64,000 bases of DNA from Codonopsis lanceolata (lineage: Eukaryota > Streptophyta > Magnoliopsida > Asterales > Campanulaceae), in contig CM028377.1 in assembly GCA_013146195.2 (NCBI GenBank), positions 36,027,632-36,091,631 of the forward strand, in the 5' to 3' direction. Made by a program: the position numbers and the translations under genes. Shown piece after piece: positions 33,195 through 44,821 of this stretch. Every line of letters starts with the position of its first letter. Position 1 is the first letter of the stretch. Under the pieces are notes generated by a model, which had not been told where the DNA came from, searched no databases, and saw nothing but the letters and a program-made list of their open reading frames with translations.

Positions 33195-34930
33195 ATGGCC
33201 ATCGAGAATGAACAGCCTACCATGGGTACTGATACAGGGGCTTCAGGGTACGCTCCTACTCCGGCTATGCAGCAGTGGTTAGACCAAAATTTGGGTGCAC
33301 ATGACAATCGCCTATTGAGCCAGATCGCAAACCTCATACAAGGTCCAAGACCCAATGTAGAGGGAATCACTTTCCCTGTAACCCCTCAAAAAGCATCTAC
33401 TTCTCATGCTCCTCTAAACCCAAACCTTCAGCCAAACACTAACCTTCCACCAACCACCAGTACCCCAATTACCAATTTCCCATCAAATACCTATTACCCA
33501 AATTTAACCCTTTCTCACCAAATCCACCATATCCCTTTCCAAACACCAATATACCCCAAAACCCAAGCGGCCTTCCATTCCCTATAACCTACCCACTCAA
33601 AAATAGCCCACATATGGACCCTTAAGCTATACCTAGCCAGACAAGTAACGACCTATCTACCTTTCAATGATCCTGGTCATCTGACTGAAACCACAAATAA
33701 CCTACCTCCTCAGAATCCCTACCAAATACCAAACCAAGGAATAAACCCAACTGCCTCCAATCCCTCAAATATATACCAAAACCCAAAGACCACCTCCTAC
33801 AAAATTAGAGGCGATATGTGAACCTAAAGGTATGATGCTCAAAGTCTTGAACAAAGGAGAATTTTCTACATGGGCATTAACATTACAACCTTCAGCTATA
33901 CTACCCTCAAAATTTAAAATTCCCGACATAGAAAAGTTCGATGGGACTGGATGCCTTACCTCCCACCTGAAATCTTATTCTACCGACATGCAGTCAAGAG
34001 GGGCTAGTTTTGAAGCCATGGCCTCCAATTTCCATCTTACCTTGATAGGGGCAGCTAAGCAATGGCTAATGCTAGCAGACAGTAGTACAATGGGCACTTG
34101 GGACCAAATAGCTGAGGAGTTCCAAAAGAGATACAAGGACAATACTAGTTCTGAAAATAAAAGGGAACTTGAGGCAGGCACCCAAAGGGAAAAGGAAACC
34201 TGTGCAGACTTTGTAGCCAGGTGGAAGAGAAAGATAGCTCGACATTGATAGTCCCGATCCGATGAATCACCTTAATGTTCATCAGAAATCTCCAACCCAT
34301 TTACTTGGAGCATATGCGATATCTTTTTTATGGTAACTTCAATGAAATAGTACAAATAGGGATCCGTATTGACGAGGATATACACAATGGACATTTAAAA
34401 TTCGGTATGCCTCCTAACTCATTCAGCTACTCAAAAGGGAAAGCAGTCGCATTAGGGTCAGATGTTCACATGGTAGGAAATATGCCTACTATGCTATCAA
34501 CAATTTCCCTACCCAGAGCAACAACACAACATTCATGGTCCTACTCTGAGCGTATAAGTCCATCAATACGCTTGGTGGAAATAACGGCCTCGAACGTAAA
34601 CTTCGTCGGGGACCAAACAGAGGAAATAGGCACTATGATGAATTGCAAGCTCCCCAATCATTGATATTGGAAATGCTGATGGCACAGGGAGTGCTAAAGC
34701 GATTAGAAAACTACAGGTCGTCGAATCCTCTACCTAACTCATGAAACCATGCTCAGTATTATGAGTATCATCGCTGTAGTGGTCATCTCACCGACAAGTG
34801 TTATACGCTAAAAAATGCAATCCAAGATCTGATAGATGATAAAGTCATCGAAAAAACTCACCCCGGGCCAAATGTAGTCAATAACCCATTACCTCAAATC
34901 AACATGATTGAGGTAAATGAAGAAAAATGT
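33195..34930 (+). pseudogene. Gypsy gag region, broken
   Basis: The likely start is the ATG at 33195 (MAIENEQPTMG). A Pro/Asn/Thr-rich segment follows and the frame is lost near 33590. The gag capsid domain is readable at 33832-34248 (IEKFDGTGCLTSHLKSY, LIGAAKQWLM, ADFVARWKRK) and continues in a shifted frame from 34275. A Tat-type knuckle-like motif, YYEYHRCSGHLTDKCYTLKN, lies at about 34753-34812. Several stops and frameshifts exclude function. Confidence 0.75.
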
Positions 34931-34972
34931 GTACCCAAGTTTGAAAGGAATGAAAAGCCATTACCATACATC

Positions 34973-35545
34973 CCCCCGGACCCCGCGCTCCCTTTTTTAG
35001 GGGAACACGACGTTCCGGGAGGACATCAATCTTCCCATTCCATCCTCCCTTGTTTAGGGGAAGACGAAATTAAAAGTGCAGAAAGAGTGTTGTCAAAAAG
35101 CGCGTTGAAAACGCCTCGGTCACCGAGTGTGCTTTAATCTACTATGAGTGCTTTGGATTTTTCCGTATCTCATCCTCCCTTGTTTAGGGGAAAACAAGAT
35201 ACAGAAAACGCATCACCCTTTTCATTCCCATCATCCCTTGTTTAGGGGAAAACGGAAAAGTGCAAAAAAAAAAAGGATGTTGCAAGGCGTGGGACACGCC
35301 ACGCTCACTATGGACTTAAGTTCATTTTGGATCACCATGAAGCGCTGGATTTCTCTCAGTATCTCACCCCTCCCTTGTTTAGGGGAAAACAAGATACGTA
35401 AAATGCATCACCCTTTTCATTCCCATCTTCCCTTGTTTAGGGGAAAATGGAAAAGTGAAAAAAAAGGATGTTGCGAAGGCGCGTGGGAACACGCCTTGCC
35501 TCACTATGATCCAAAATGTTGTAACAGAGTCACCATCTTTATTTT
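34973..35545. repeat. Three tandem units of about 190 bp with stem-loops
   Basis: Units are phased by hairpin cores at about 35097, 35284 and 35477 (for example GGCGTGGGACACGCC and GGCGCGTGGGAACACGCC). Each unit also holds CCCTTGTTTAGGGGAA, often followed by AACAAG, giving a second inverted repeat. The spacing is 187 to 193 bp. Confidence 0.8.
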
Positions 35546-36711
35546 AAGGAGAAATAAAGAAAAACAAAAAATAACCAGATTTTGTAAAAGGGGTTCGGAG
35601 GCTAAGTTACGAGGTGGGAAGGTGTTAGGCCCCTAACTCGCCCTTTCGGTCTCAAAACAAGTTTTTTGGCTGAAATATGCTTTTATTATATTTATTTAAT
35701 AGATAAATAAAACATTTAAATATACATATCTATACATATATTATTACAAACCCGTAGCAGTCTCCTTCGAAAAATTACAAATACCTTTATAAATATTTGG
35801 CCATAATAATGGCTCTTTTTATTGCTATTTACTATAGAAATCCGGGCAGCACAACTACTTATATTTATTACATTAGGCCGGCTTTAAATAACACTTTTAT
35901 ATAAACACTCTTAAAAGCTTACCTTTAAGAGCGTGGTGCGCCGCCTGCCTTCCTGAGATGAAGTCTTCTTTTTGTTGTCGTTGTTTTGCTATCATGAGAT
36001 TCGCAGGGTAATCGCCTAAAGCTTTTAGGCCTTGAACCAAGTGAGCAAGAATCTTGCTTTGGTTGTTGCTTGTTTGATGGCAATCTGGGCGAGCAATCGC
36101 TTGCTTTTCTGCATTTGGCGTTGGATTCGGAGGCAACCGCTTCTTTTTGGGATTTTTGACTGGGAAATAGGGTGGAATCCTAGCGCGGAGGATAAGGTTC
36201 ACTTTTGACGGCTGGTTTTTCTGCTTAGGGGAGATTTGGCGGAGCTTCGAGGCTTGAGGAAGGGTTTCTCTCAAAGCGAACTCACTGCAAGGCTTTTAAA
36301 CTGCGTGATAACTGTGTGTGAGAGTGCGGAGAGTCTGGAGTGAAAAATCACAAACCAGATGCCTTTATTTATAGGCTGAAGGTGGGATTCCTTCGCCTTA
36401 AGTTTTAACTTTGCGTTTCATCATCGGTTTGTATTGCAAGTAAGCTTGAGAGATTGAACAAGGTAAAATGCTACAAGACACAAGGCACCATTGGGCGCCA
36501 CCCATGGAGAAGCCGGGCGCCGCGGCAAGAAGTGGCTGGGTGGCGCCAGGGTCTTTTTCCAACCTCTTTTTGACACTCGGCCTCAGATTTTACCATTTTC
36601 CGCATCCCGTTTTTTTGCATTTTTAAACCCTATAACTTGACATTCGTTGTTTAACAGTCTTGATATTTCATGTCATGTTACATACTGGGGTACAAAATTG
36701 GGGTGTCTACA
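34973..36711 (-). mobile_element. Inverted gypsy LTR inside the gypsy gag-protease region
   Basis: Read on the minus strand it starts TGTAGACACCCC at 36711 and follows the same course as the LTR at 30638-31999: AAATATCAAGAC near the start and CCTCGTAACTTAGCCTCCG later. It is therefore an LTR of a related Tat-like element in opposite orientation. Its far end (34973-35540) is expanded into tandem units. No internal region is attached. Confidence 0.72.
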
Positions 36712-36750
36712 CCCAAGTTTGAAAGGAATGAAAAGCCATTACCATACATC

Positions 36751-37332
36751 TTTGTTCCTCTCTCTCTACCAGAAAAAGAGCTTAGCTGCAACATGCTCTT
36801 TTGGGACACTATCCTCAAGGCCAAAATATCAAGAAGACCGAGAAAACCACTGATCGATGAGGATGTCGGTCACCTTACCGGATCTAGTCGAGCATATCAA
36901 CCTAACCAAGAAAGTGGTGACCACTACAGCGAAGGAAATAATTTGACATTGGGGCTAAAAGTATAGAAGATACTGTTAGCTCGGATGAAGAAAACCCAAG
37001 CAAACATATCCATCCGGAGCTTGCTATGTGCTTCCAAAAATCATCGTGATACACTTGTAAATCCCTAAGTCGGGCGGTCATCCCCATTGAAACCTCTCCA
37101 AATGAGCTCACCCAAATGATCGGAAACATACACTTTGGGAATGTGATTATGTTCACCGATCTAGATCTCCCAGAGAAGGAACCAACCACATTGATGATCT
37201 TCATATTCGTGAGAGTTATGGAAAAAAGGGTTCCTCGAGTCTGGTAGACAACGGCTCATCTTTGAATGTATGTCCCACTGCACACTAGCCAAGCTGGGGA
37301 CAAAGATATCGAAATTGTCTCCTTCGCCATGA
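36751..37332 (+). pseudogene. Gypsy protease-region relic
   Basis: After the second 39-bp repeat the internal gypsy sequence resumes. It leads through a run translating as FTDLDLPEKEPTT (about 37155-37193) to a DNGSSLNVCP-like run near 37242-37275 that needs a frame change. This is the Tat-type aspartic protease region. It ends at the N gap. Confidence 0.6.
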
Positions 37333-37432
37333 NNNNNNNNNNNNNNNNNNNNNNNNNNNNNNNNNNNNNNNNNNNNNNNNNNNNNNNNNNNNNNNNNNNN
37401 NNNNNNNNNNNNNNNNNNNNNNNNNNNNNNNN
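37333..37432. other. Assembly gap of 100 N
   Basis: Exactly 100 N, the usual placeholder for a gap of unknown length. It joins a plus-strand gypsy protease to a minus-strand copia RNase H, so the order and distance across it are not proven. Confidence 0.99.
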
Positions 37433-40400
37433 GCGGCAATATATTCGACTTCGGTTGTTGAAGTGAGCCGAAGCTTGCTTCTTACATGCCCATGAAACTA
37501 GTGCATTTCCAAGGAAGCGACATGTTCCATTGCTCTTTCTATTCTTTCTGCCGAGGCTGCAGAGGTCGTGTCAATATCTGTTAAATTAAATGAAGAGTCT
37601 GGGATACCAAATACCAAACTTTTGATATCAATCAAATATCTAATGATTCTTTTGGCTGCAATCATGAGATTCTTTAGGATTAGCTTGGAAAGCGAGCACA
37701 TATACATCTGACAAACATGATGTCAGGAGTCTCTTAGTATTAAATAAAGAAGAGATCCAACTATGCCTCGTACTCGGTTGTATTAGCGGCTTACCCTTTT
37801 CATCAGTGACTAAATGACATTCGACTCCCCAGGGTGTTCTTTGAATTGCTTCTTGTAGATTGTATTTCTTGATCGAATTTCTCTAGTGTATTTTGATTGA
37901 TGAATGAAATTCCTTCCTCGGTTGCTTGATTTGCAAGCCTAAGAAGTATGTTAGTTCTCCCATCATACTCAATCTCAAACTTTCCTTTCATGAGATGCTC
38001 AAATCTTTTACACAAAATTTCATTAGTAGATCAAAATAATATCATCAACATAAATTTGGACTAGTAAAATATTACTTTATGCTTCAAAGAGAAAAGAGTA
38101 GTGTCAATTTTACCTCTTTGAAAACCTTTTCCATAAGGAATTTGGATAGAGTTTCATACCATGCTCTTGGTGCTTGCTTAAGACAAGGGCTTTTCTTAAT
38201 TTGTAGACATGGTCCTTCTTTTGAGGTCAATGAATCCGGAGGTTGTTCAACAAATACTTGTTCTTGAAGGTCTCCATTTAAGAATGCACTTTTCACGTCC
38301 ATTTGATATACCTTGAAGTCTTTGAAGGTTGCATAGGCAAGAAATAATCGATGGCTTCAAGTCTAGCTACGAGGAGCAAAAGTTTGGTCATAGTCAATGC
38401 CCTCCTGCCTTAATGCTTAAAATACCTTGGGCTACCAACCTTGCTTTATTCTAGTAACATTTCCTTCTTCATCCAATTTGTTTCTAAACACCCATTTTGT
38501 TCAATGACTTGTTGATCGTAGGTCTAGGCACAAGTTCCCAAACCTTACATCTTTCAAAGCGATTCAGATTCTTCTTGCATGGCCTCAATCCACCTGGGAT
38601 CTTCCAAGGCTTCATCAATCTTTTTGGGTTCAATGGAAGAGACAAAAGCATGAGAATCAAGAGTTTCATTTACGGAGAGCTACTTACGGTTCTTAGACCA
38701 AAAAAGGGTCTCAATGATATTTGAAGCTGGATGGTGTCTAGCTTCCTAATTTCCCTTGGAAGATCGGCCAAGAGGCTCGTTTGTAAAGGTAAAGAAGGGT
38801 GTATGTCGGTTGGTGAATGACTTCGAGGACTAAGTGTGTCACCGACCGTGACGATCTATTGTAATAGGATGAGGATTGTCACCGGTTGAAGGTGTCTGTC
38901 TGTTTAGATTCATTTTGAAGGTTTAGAGTTTACGTAGTGAGGAGTTGAAGATGGAGGATTATTTTGAATTGAACTGTAATATTTCTGTCTCAAATATTTC
39001 AAAATTGTTAGTAACATCGAGGAGTCTCAAAATACTCAATTAAACTTGATTCATCAAAATTAACATGCATAGATTCAACAATTACTTGAGTTTTCTATTA
39101 TAAACTCTATATGCTTTACTGCTGCTTGGCATAACCAACGAAAATACCTTCATCGAGCTTTTTCATCAAATTTACCTCCAGTAGTCTCCACCATTGTAAT
39201 GAATGAAGCATTTACACCCAAAGATTTTAAAAGAAAGCAATATTTGGTGTTCTACCTCTCCATATTTCATAAGGAGTCTTACCATGAAATTTGTTTATAA
39301 GAGATCTATTTTGAGTAAAACAAAGGCTGTGTTGACGACACGCCCAAAAATATTTTGGCAATTTTGTTTCGGCTAACATTGTTTTACTCTTCGATCAAAG
39401 TCTGTTCTTCCTTTCGCCTATACCATTTTCTTTGCGGAGTTCTTCTTCTTTGAAAAGTTATGATCAATTCCATGATCATCACAAGGTATGTGTCCATCCC
39501 AAGATTTTTGAACTCGTTCCATTGTCGAGATCTAACACTTATAATCTCACATTCTTTTGAGTTTGAAGGATTACGAATAGGGAAGTGAGAATCTTGTAAG
39601 TCTCATCTTTGGATTGCATCATCTCAACCCAAGTATATCTAGAGTAGTCATCCACACAACTAATGTATACTTGCTTCCTCCTAAACTACTTGCATAGTGT
39701 TCTGTTACAGACCAAATAAATCCATGTGTAGAAGCTCAAGAGTTCTTTTTGGTAGAAAGATATGGTTTTGGTTGGTGACTTTTGTTATTTTTCCCAAAAT
39801 ACAAGCATCACATTTTTGTCGGAGGGACAATTTATGGAAGGCAATCCTTTTACCAAATCTCCTTTTGAAAGTTTTGAAAGATACTTAAAGTTTAAATGTG
39901 AAAGCCTTTTGTGCCAAAGCCATGAATTTTTTGGAAATGTTATTTGCTACAAGACAAATTTGAGTAATCTGAGTTATTTAAGGAAAGTAAATCTATAGCA
40001 AAAACATTTTTCTAGTACAAGAAGCAAAATTTCTTTTCTAGTACCCGATGCTTGAAAATTTCATTAGAAACACAATGTTTTGAGGAGAATGAATACAATA
40101 CCTGTGGATCACAAAATTGTGAGATACTTAAGAGCGGCTTACCTTTATCACAAAATTGTGAAATTTAGAAGATTGTGTTTCGGACTTGTACCAAAAGAGA
40201 CCTTTTTCAATTATTATAGATCCTCGATAATGGATCCATATCCAATAGTTTTTCCTTTTGAATTGTCCCCAAAGATTACTGAGAAGGTCCTTTTCTTAAT
40301 AATGTTAGTAAGAAGTTCACCGGTTTGATCCGGTCATGTGTCTCGAGCATCCACATCCTAATATCCATACGTCGATTGAATGATCATCACCATTAAGCAT

Positions 40401-42793
40401 ACGAAATATGAATATTTAAATCATGGTACCCTTTATACTTTTGGGTCCAAAGGGTTAGTTTTCTTCTAAGATCCGCATCGGACTTGCCCTAAATTGGGCT
40501 TTTTTAATTCTTTCAATAGGTTTAAATCTATATAAGCATTCATGTGTCGATGACCAAACATAGAACAAATATTACATTTGTGATAACTGTGTTTGTCGAT
40601 CATTTGAGGTGAATTCTTTGATTCTTTTTGATTCAACTTTGAGGTCTTAGCGGCAACAAAATTTATTGGCTTGAACTTGTCGGTTGCCCTTCTTCTTACG
40701 AATCCTCCTCTTTTTGTCGGCTAGGCGACACTTGTCGATTAGTGACATTTGTCGGTTTTTGAGTTAGCGATCGATTTGAGGTTTGTGACGGAAGACCGAC
40801 AACTTTCATTGTTCACCCTATCCTTTTTTGTTGATGTTCCTCTTGTGCCGATTCTTGTTTACGGATAAGTAAATGAGTACAAAGATTATAGACTAATCCC
40901 TTGTCCTTTTTCGTAATCTTAGGTTCACCTTTTGATGCCTCGATCTCACAACCTTCATCATTTTTGAGTATCCAAGACCATGTTGGTCTTCATGATCTTT
41001 ACGTTGTCCGATGATAGTTTCTCTGACAGCCAGCCTTTTGACTTTGAATAAGTATCAACAACATTGGTCACCGAAGATTTCTTTCTACAAGGTCGCTAAT
41101 TTGGGCATCCGAGATTTTTGCTTGAGTTTCATATTTTCATTGAGACTTTTAAGTTCCAAAGAACTCTTTCTCGCCGAACTTTGTAAAGTTCATTGATTTT
41201 TAAGCTCACAGCTTTTCTTGAAATTCTTTCAAAGTCACTAGATAAAGAAAATGGATTCTTTTAAGTGTTTCAAACTTGGAATACATTTCTTGCATTTGTT
41301 CCAACAAATCATCAACACTTGAGTCAGTAATCTTCTCCTCCCCGCCTTTTGAATCATGAGTTATTTTAGCATCCTTGGAGAAACCGACTTGACTTTCTTT
41401 CTTGTCGACTTATTATTCCTTGTCCATAAAATCCATTTCCTATTTTCTTAACCACAAACTGATCAGGTTTGATGACCTTTGTCAGTTTGGGGTTTGTAAT
41501 AGGTGAGCTTGACAGCTCATTATCGGGCATTTTTGAGTATTTAGGACTTGGAAGCTCATTTTCTGAATCATATATAGCTGATTCTGCTACAAGACATAAA
41601 TTTGCTTCTTGCTCAACATCGCAGATTCATCTTCGAGTCTGCTTTCAATCAAGTTGCAAGATTTTGATCTTACTCAACCAAACCTTTTGTTTTTCAAAAT
41701 TTCTGGGAGCTCTTTTTATAATACTCATTTCTTGTAAAAGGACGCTTTGAAGCAAAGTGACGTGCTTTCTCGCAGCTTAAAGCACAACAGTTTTTCTTTC
41801 TCAACCTTGTCTTCATTTGATTTGAAGTAAGGTTTTTGAAAGTTTGGAGTAGATGGTTTTTGGAAGCTTGGAGAAGGTTTTTGATAATTTGAAGTAGACT
41901 TTTGAAAATTTGCTGAAGGTTTTTTAAAATTCTTTTTGAAAGATTTGTATTTTCTAAATTGTCTAGCAAAGGCAGCAAATTCATCTTCATCAAAGTCATC
42001 ATCTGACTGAGATGTAGAAGTTTTTACTGTTTCTTCTTCTTCACTTGAAGAGATATTCCCTTGAAATTTTTCTCAATTTCTTGAGTTTTGAGAACTTCTT
42101 TTTCATAAATTTTTAGACTTGCAACAAGACTACGTATATGAGTTTTGTTCAAGTCTCTAGCTTCCTTTATGGCAGTCACTTTTACATGCCATCTACTTCC
42201 TAAACTGCTAAGAAAACGCATATTTAAATCTTTCATACTATAAACTTTGCCAAGAGAAGAACATCTGTTACTTACCTCGAGAAATCTGTCGTAGGCATTT
42301 TTTAAGGATTCTTTTGGGTCCTTCTTGAATGCATCAAATTCTTGTATGCAGTCGTATAGTTTGTTGTCCTTGGTATTCTGATCTCCTTCTACATATTCTA
42401 CAAGAGCATCCCAAATTTCCTTGGCAGTCACGCAGTCATATATCTGCTTGTAGTTTTCATCAGGTACCGCACTTGACAGGATATGTACAACTCTGGCATC
42501 CAGTCCATCGGTAATCTTATCTTCCTCAGTCCATTCTGCTTGAGGTTTGAGAACATATTCTTCTTCAGCAGGAGCAAGAGGGTTTACAGATCATCATCTC
42601 GCGGAGAAGATTTACCAACTTTAGTGTTTATTTTCATTGGTTGCATAGGACCACCTCTTACACATTCCATCAACCGCTTTGTCTATATTGTTCATATATC
42701 TTGTAATTCTTTCCTTCCGGATATCAAAGTGATCTTCATCAAAAATGGGAACTTGAGTGACATTGTTTGATTGAAAAGCTTTAGAGTTGCCAT
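37433..42793 (-). pseudogene. Copia gag-pol polyprotein on the minus strand, heavily broken
   Basis: The likely gag start is the ATG at 42793. Visible pieces: gag of the UBN2 type at 42024-42431 (AKEIWDALVEYVEGDQNTKD); a degraded zinc knuckle near 41750; an integrase motif VDDYSRYTW near 39620-39650; reverse transcriptase with MDVKSAFLNGDLQEQVF (38300-38252) and YVDDIILI near 38035-38060; and the RNase H end with STTEVEYIA next to the gap. Many stops and frameshifts separate these pieces. Domain order on the minus strand is correct for copia. Confidence 0.82.
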
Positions 42794-42843
42794 GATCGAG
42801 CTTTCAAGGTTAGGCTTGGAAAATAATTTTTCAAAAAAGCTTA

Positions 42844-42854
42844 GCTCGATACCA
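42844..42854 (-). other. Primer binding site of the minus-strand copia element
   Basis: On the minus strand it reads TGGTATCGAGC, two bases after the LTR end. It differs from the usual TGGTATCAGAGC by one missing A. Confidence 0.7.
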
Positions 42855-42856
42855 AT

Positions 42857-43842
42857 TGTAAGTCCGATGGCAAGGCTAGAGGGGGGTGAATAGCCTTTAA
42901 AAACTTTTGGTGGTTGATTTGAAAATCATAAAATATTGGCAGCGGAAAACTTGATATTGTCGATAATCGAAGAGTTGGTCGGTTAGTCGACACTTTTGAA
43001 ATTTCTTAAGTGAAGTGAGTTGGTCGGTTGGTGACACAAGCTTTTCAAATGAATTTGTTTTGATGTTTGATCACTAAATATAGAAGAAATTCGAACACAA
43101 GTTAACTAAACAAGTAAGCAAACAGGTGTTGTTAACTGGCTGACACTTAATCAGTTTAATAACTTATTAAGTGTTAAGTCGGTCTTGAGATATAAGAAAT
43201 GGCCGACAATTCGGTTGAAGTGGTTCACGATAAGCGCTACGTCCACTACCAAGTTGGTCGACTTGGATTTTTGAAGTGCCCTAACTTTATTAAAAATCTA
43301 ATTGATCTCTAATGGATCAGTGTACAACAAAAGACCGGTGTTTGGGAGAATGATTGAGAAACAATCAAACTCGTGAGACAAATTTACTGAGTTTGAAATA
43401 ATTTGAACTGAAGTACTCAGTGTTTTGCCTAAACAATAACTAGAAAGAAATTTTCAATGGCAGTATCTAGCTAGAGTTTTAATGAAGACGAAGGCGAGAG
43501 CTTGTGAGTAAAAAGTTTCTTGACTTTTGCAATTCTCTGAGACTCGTTGTCTTCACCAATGCTTCCAATGGGTATATATAGATAGTCGAGTGAGCAACCC
43601 GTTAGGAACACATTTGAATTTTGAAAATGTGTTATCACAGATGTAAGATCGTAAAGGATCTTGGGAGATATTATATGGCAGGACATCTATCACAACACAA
43701 AGTAGGAAAGAGTTAGTACTAGAGTATGTTTAAACAAATAAGGAAAAGATAAACTCATTTCTTAGCAACGTATTGATCAGCTGAGAAGATTGACAAAATA
43801 ATAACCAGCTGACCAAATTTAAGCTGCTTGTCCTGGCTGACA
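42857..43842 (-). repeat. 5' LTR of the minus-strand copia element
   Basis: In plus coordinates it starts TGTAAGTCCG and the best end is GGCTGACA at 43842, about 986 bp. It shares GGGGGGTGAATAGC, GGCAGCGGAAA and GCTACGTCCACTACCAA with the LTRs at 17898 and 22641. The outer end is inferred from its CA and from LINE homology starting soon after. Confidence 0.65.
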
Positions 43843-43847
43843 ATCAA

Positions 43848-44821
43848 GTGAAATGTTTTTAAGCAAATCCTTTAAATTTAAAGATTCAACAATTCTCCTA
43901 CTGCCAATCTCTCTAGACCTAGTTTGGCTCGTGTGTGCATTGAAATCGATCTTACTAAGATTCTCCCTAATCGGGTTTGGGTGGATTATGGCTCTGCCAT
44001 GGAAGGCTTCTGGCAGCCCATACTCGCTGAAAAACTACCCCTCTATTGTTCGTTTTGTCGTCGGCAAGGACACTGCCAGGATGAATGTAAAATTATGGCT
44101 TCTCAATCCCATAATCAGTTCTCTAGCCACTCAGATAAACAGTCTGTCAGTGGTAATAATGCTCAATCCGGCCCTAAAAATATTAACAAAGGCCCTAACT
44201 TTATGTGGAAAGTTAAAGACCAATGTTACATCGAATCAGGATTTTGTTGAACCAATTGATATTAATGAGCAAAGAACTAATATAGACCCCACTGCTAATA
44301 ACATCCCTACTGCCACTGTTCCTATAAATCCTAATCTTCAGGATTCATCTCAAGGTACTGCTATTGCTGACCCTATTCCCATTGCTGAAGATTTCAGTCC
44401 TGTTAGTAATTTGAGGAAAGGCATTGACCATGTTGTTAAAGAGGCAGAAGTTGTTGTGAATGTTATCCTTCAGTCTATTGAACCTTCTCGCGGTCCACTC
44501 AATGTGGAGTCTATTAATGAGACCAATGCAGATGATAATACCACTCTTTCTCCCAACCCACATTTGGACACTGTAGGCACTTCGACTTAGAATACAGATG
44601 ATGTTTTTTGTGATAAGAATTTGCATATCTCTCCTAATAGATTTGCAGTTTTAAACACTATAGATAATGAGGAGGATGAGGATGGTACATCGCTGAATGC
44701 CCTTAACCTTGAAGTCCCTCCCCCTCCTCCCAAACCTAAACCTCCCAATCTTCCCACATCTAGACAGACTCGTTCTAAGGCTAATAAGCCCTCAGCTACT
44801 GATCATCTCTCTCATAATTAA
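43848..44821 (+). pseudogene. LINE ORF1, 5'-truncated and broken
   Basis: Readable from about 43856 with one early shift: ANLSRPSLARVCIEIDLTK and VWVDYGSAMEGFWQPILAEK are typical of plant LINE ORF1. A zinc knuckle CSFCRRQGHCQDECK lies at about 44050-44094. A frameshift near 44220 and an in-frame TAG at 44588 follow, then the original end (TAA 44819-44821). ORF1 binds LINE RNA in related elements. The N-terminal DUF4283-type region is missing. Confidence 0.8.

Larger units (their letters stand above)
34934..36750. repeat. 39-bp perfect direct repeats flanking an inverted insertion
   Basis: The same 39 bases, starting CCCAAGTTTGAAAGG and ending ACCATACATC, occur at 34934-34972 and 36712-36750. 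They bracket the insertion 34973-36711. LTR elements normally make 4-6 bp duplications, so this length needs another explanation. Confidence 0.88.
30638..37332 (+). mobile_element. Ty3/gypsy element, Tat-like, truncated by the assembly gap
   Basis: Layout: 5' LTR 30638-31999, primer binding site 32001-32019, gag from 33195, and a protease-like region up to the N gap at 37333. Reverse transcriptase, RNase H, integrase and the 3' LTR are not seen in the window. The gag-protease style and the primer site fit the Tat group of plant gypsy elements. A 1739-bp inverted LTR-containing insertion (34973-36711) splits the gag-protease region. Confidence 0.75.
37433..43842 (-). mobile_element. Minus-strand Ty1/copia element, 3' part lost at the gap
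   Basis: One LTR lies at 42857-43842, the primer site at 42844-42854 and a degraded gag-pol from 42793 down to the gap. The second LTR is not in the window. It appears to have inserted into the LINE that continues at 43843, because LINE ORF1 homology starts right after the LTR. Confidence 0.8.

Noticed and set aside
34973..35545. Repeated units considered as a CRISPR-like array
   Set aside because: The units are long (about 190 bp), lack short uniform repeats with unique spacers and sit in a plant LTR.
43853..44250. ORF1 zinc-knuckle region considered as a host CCHC protein
   Set aside because: Its neighbours (ARVCIEIDL motif, TAATG junction and ORF2) place it firmly in the LINE.
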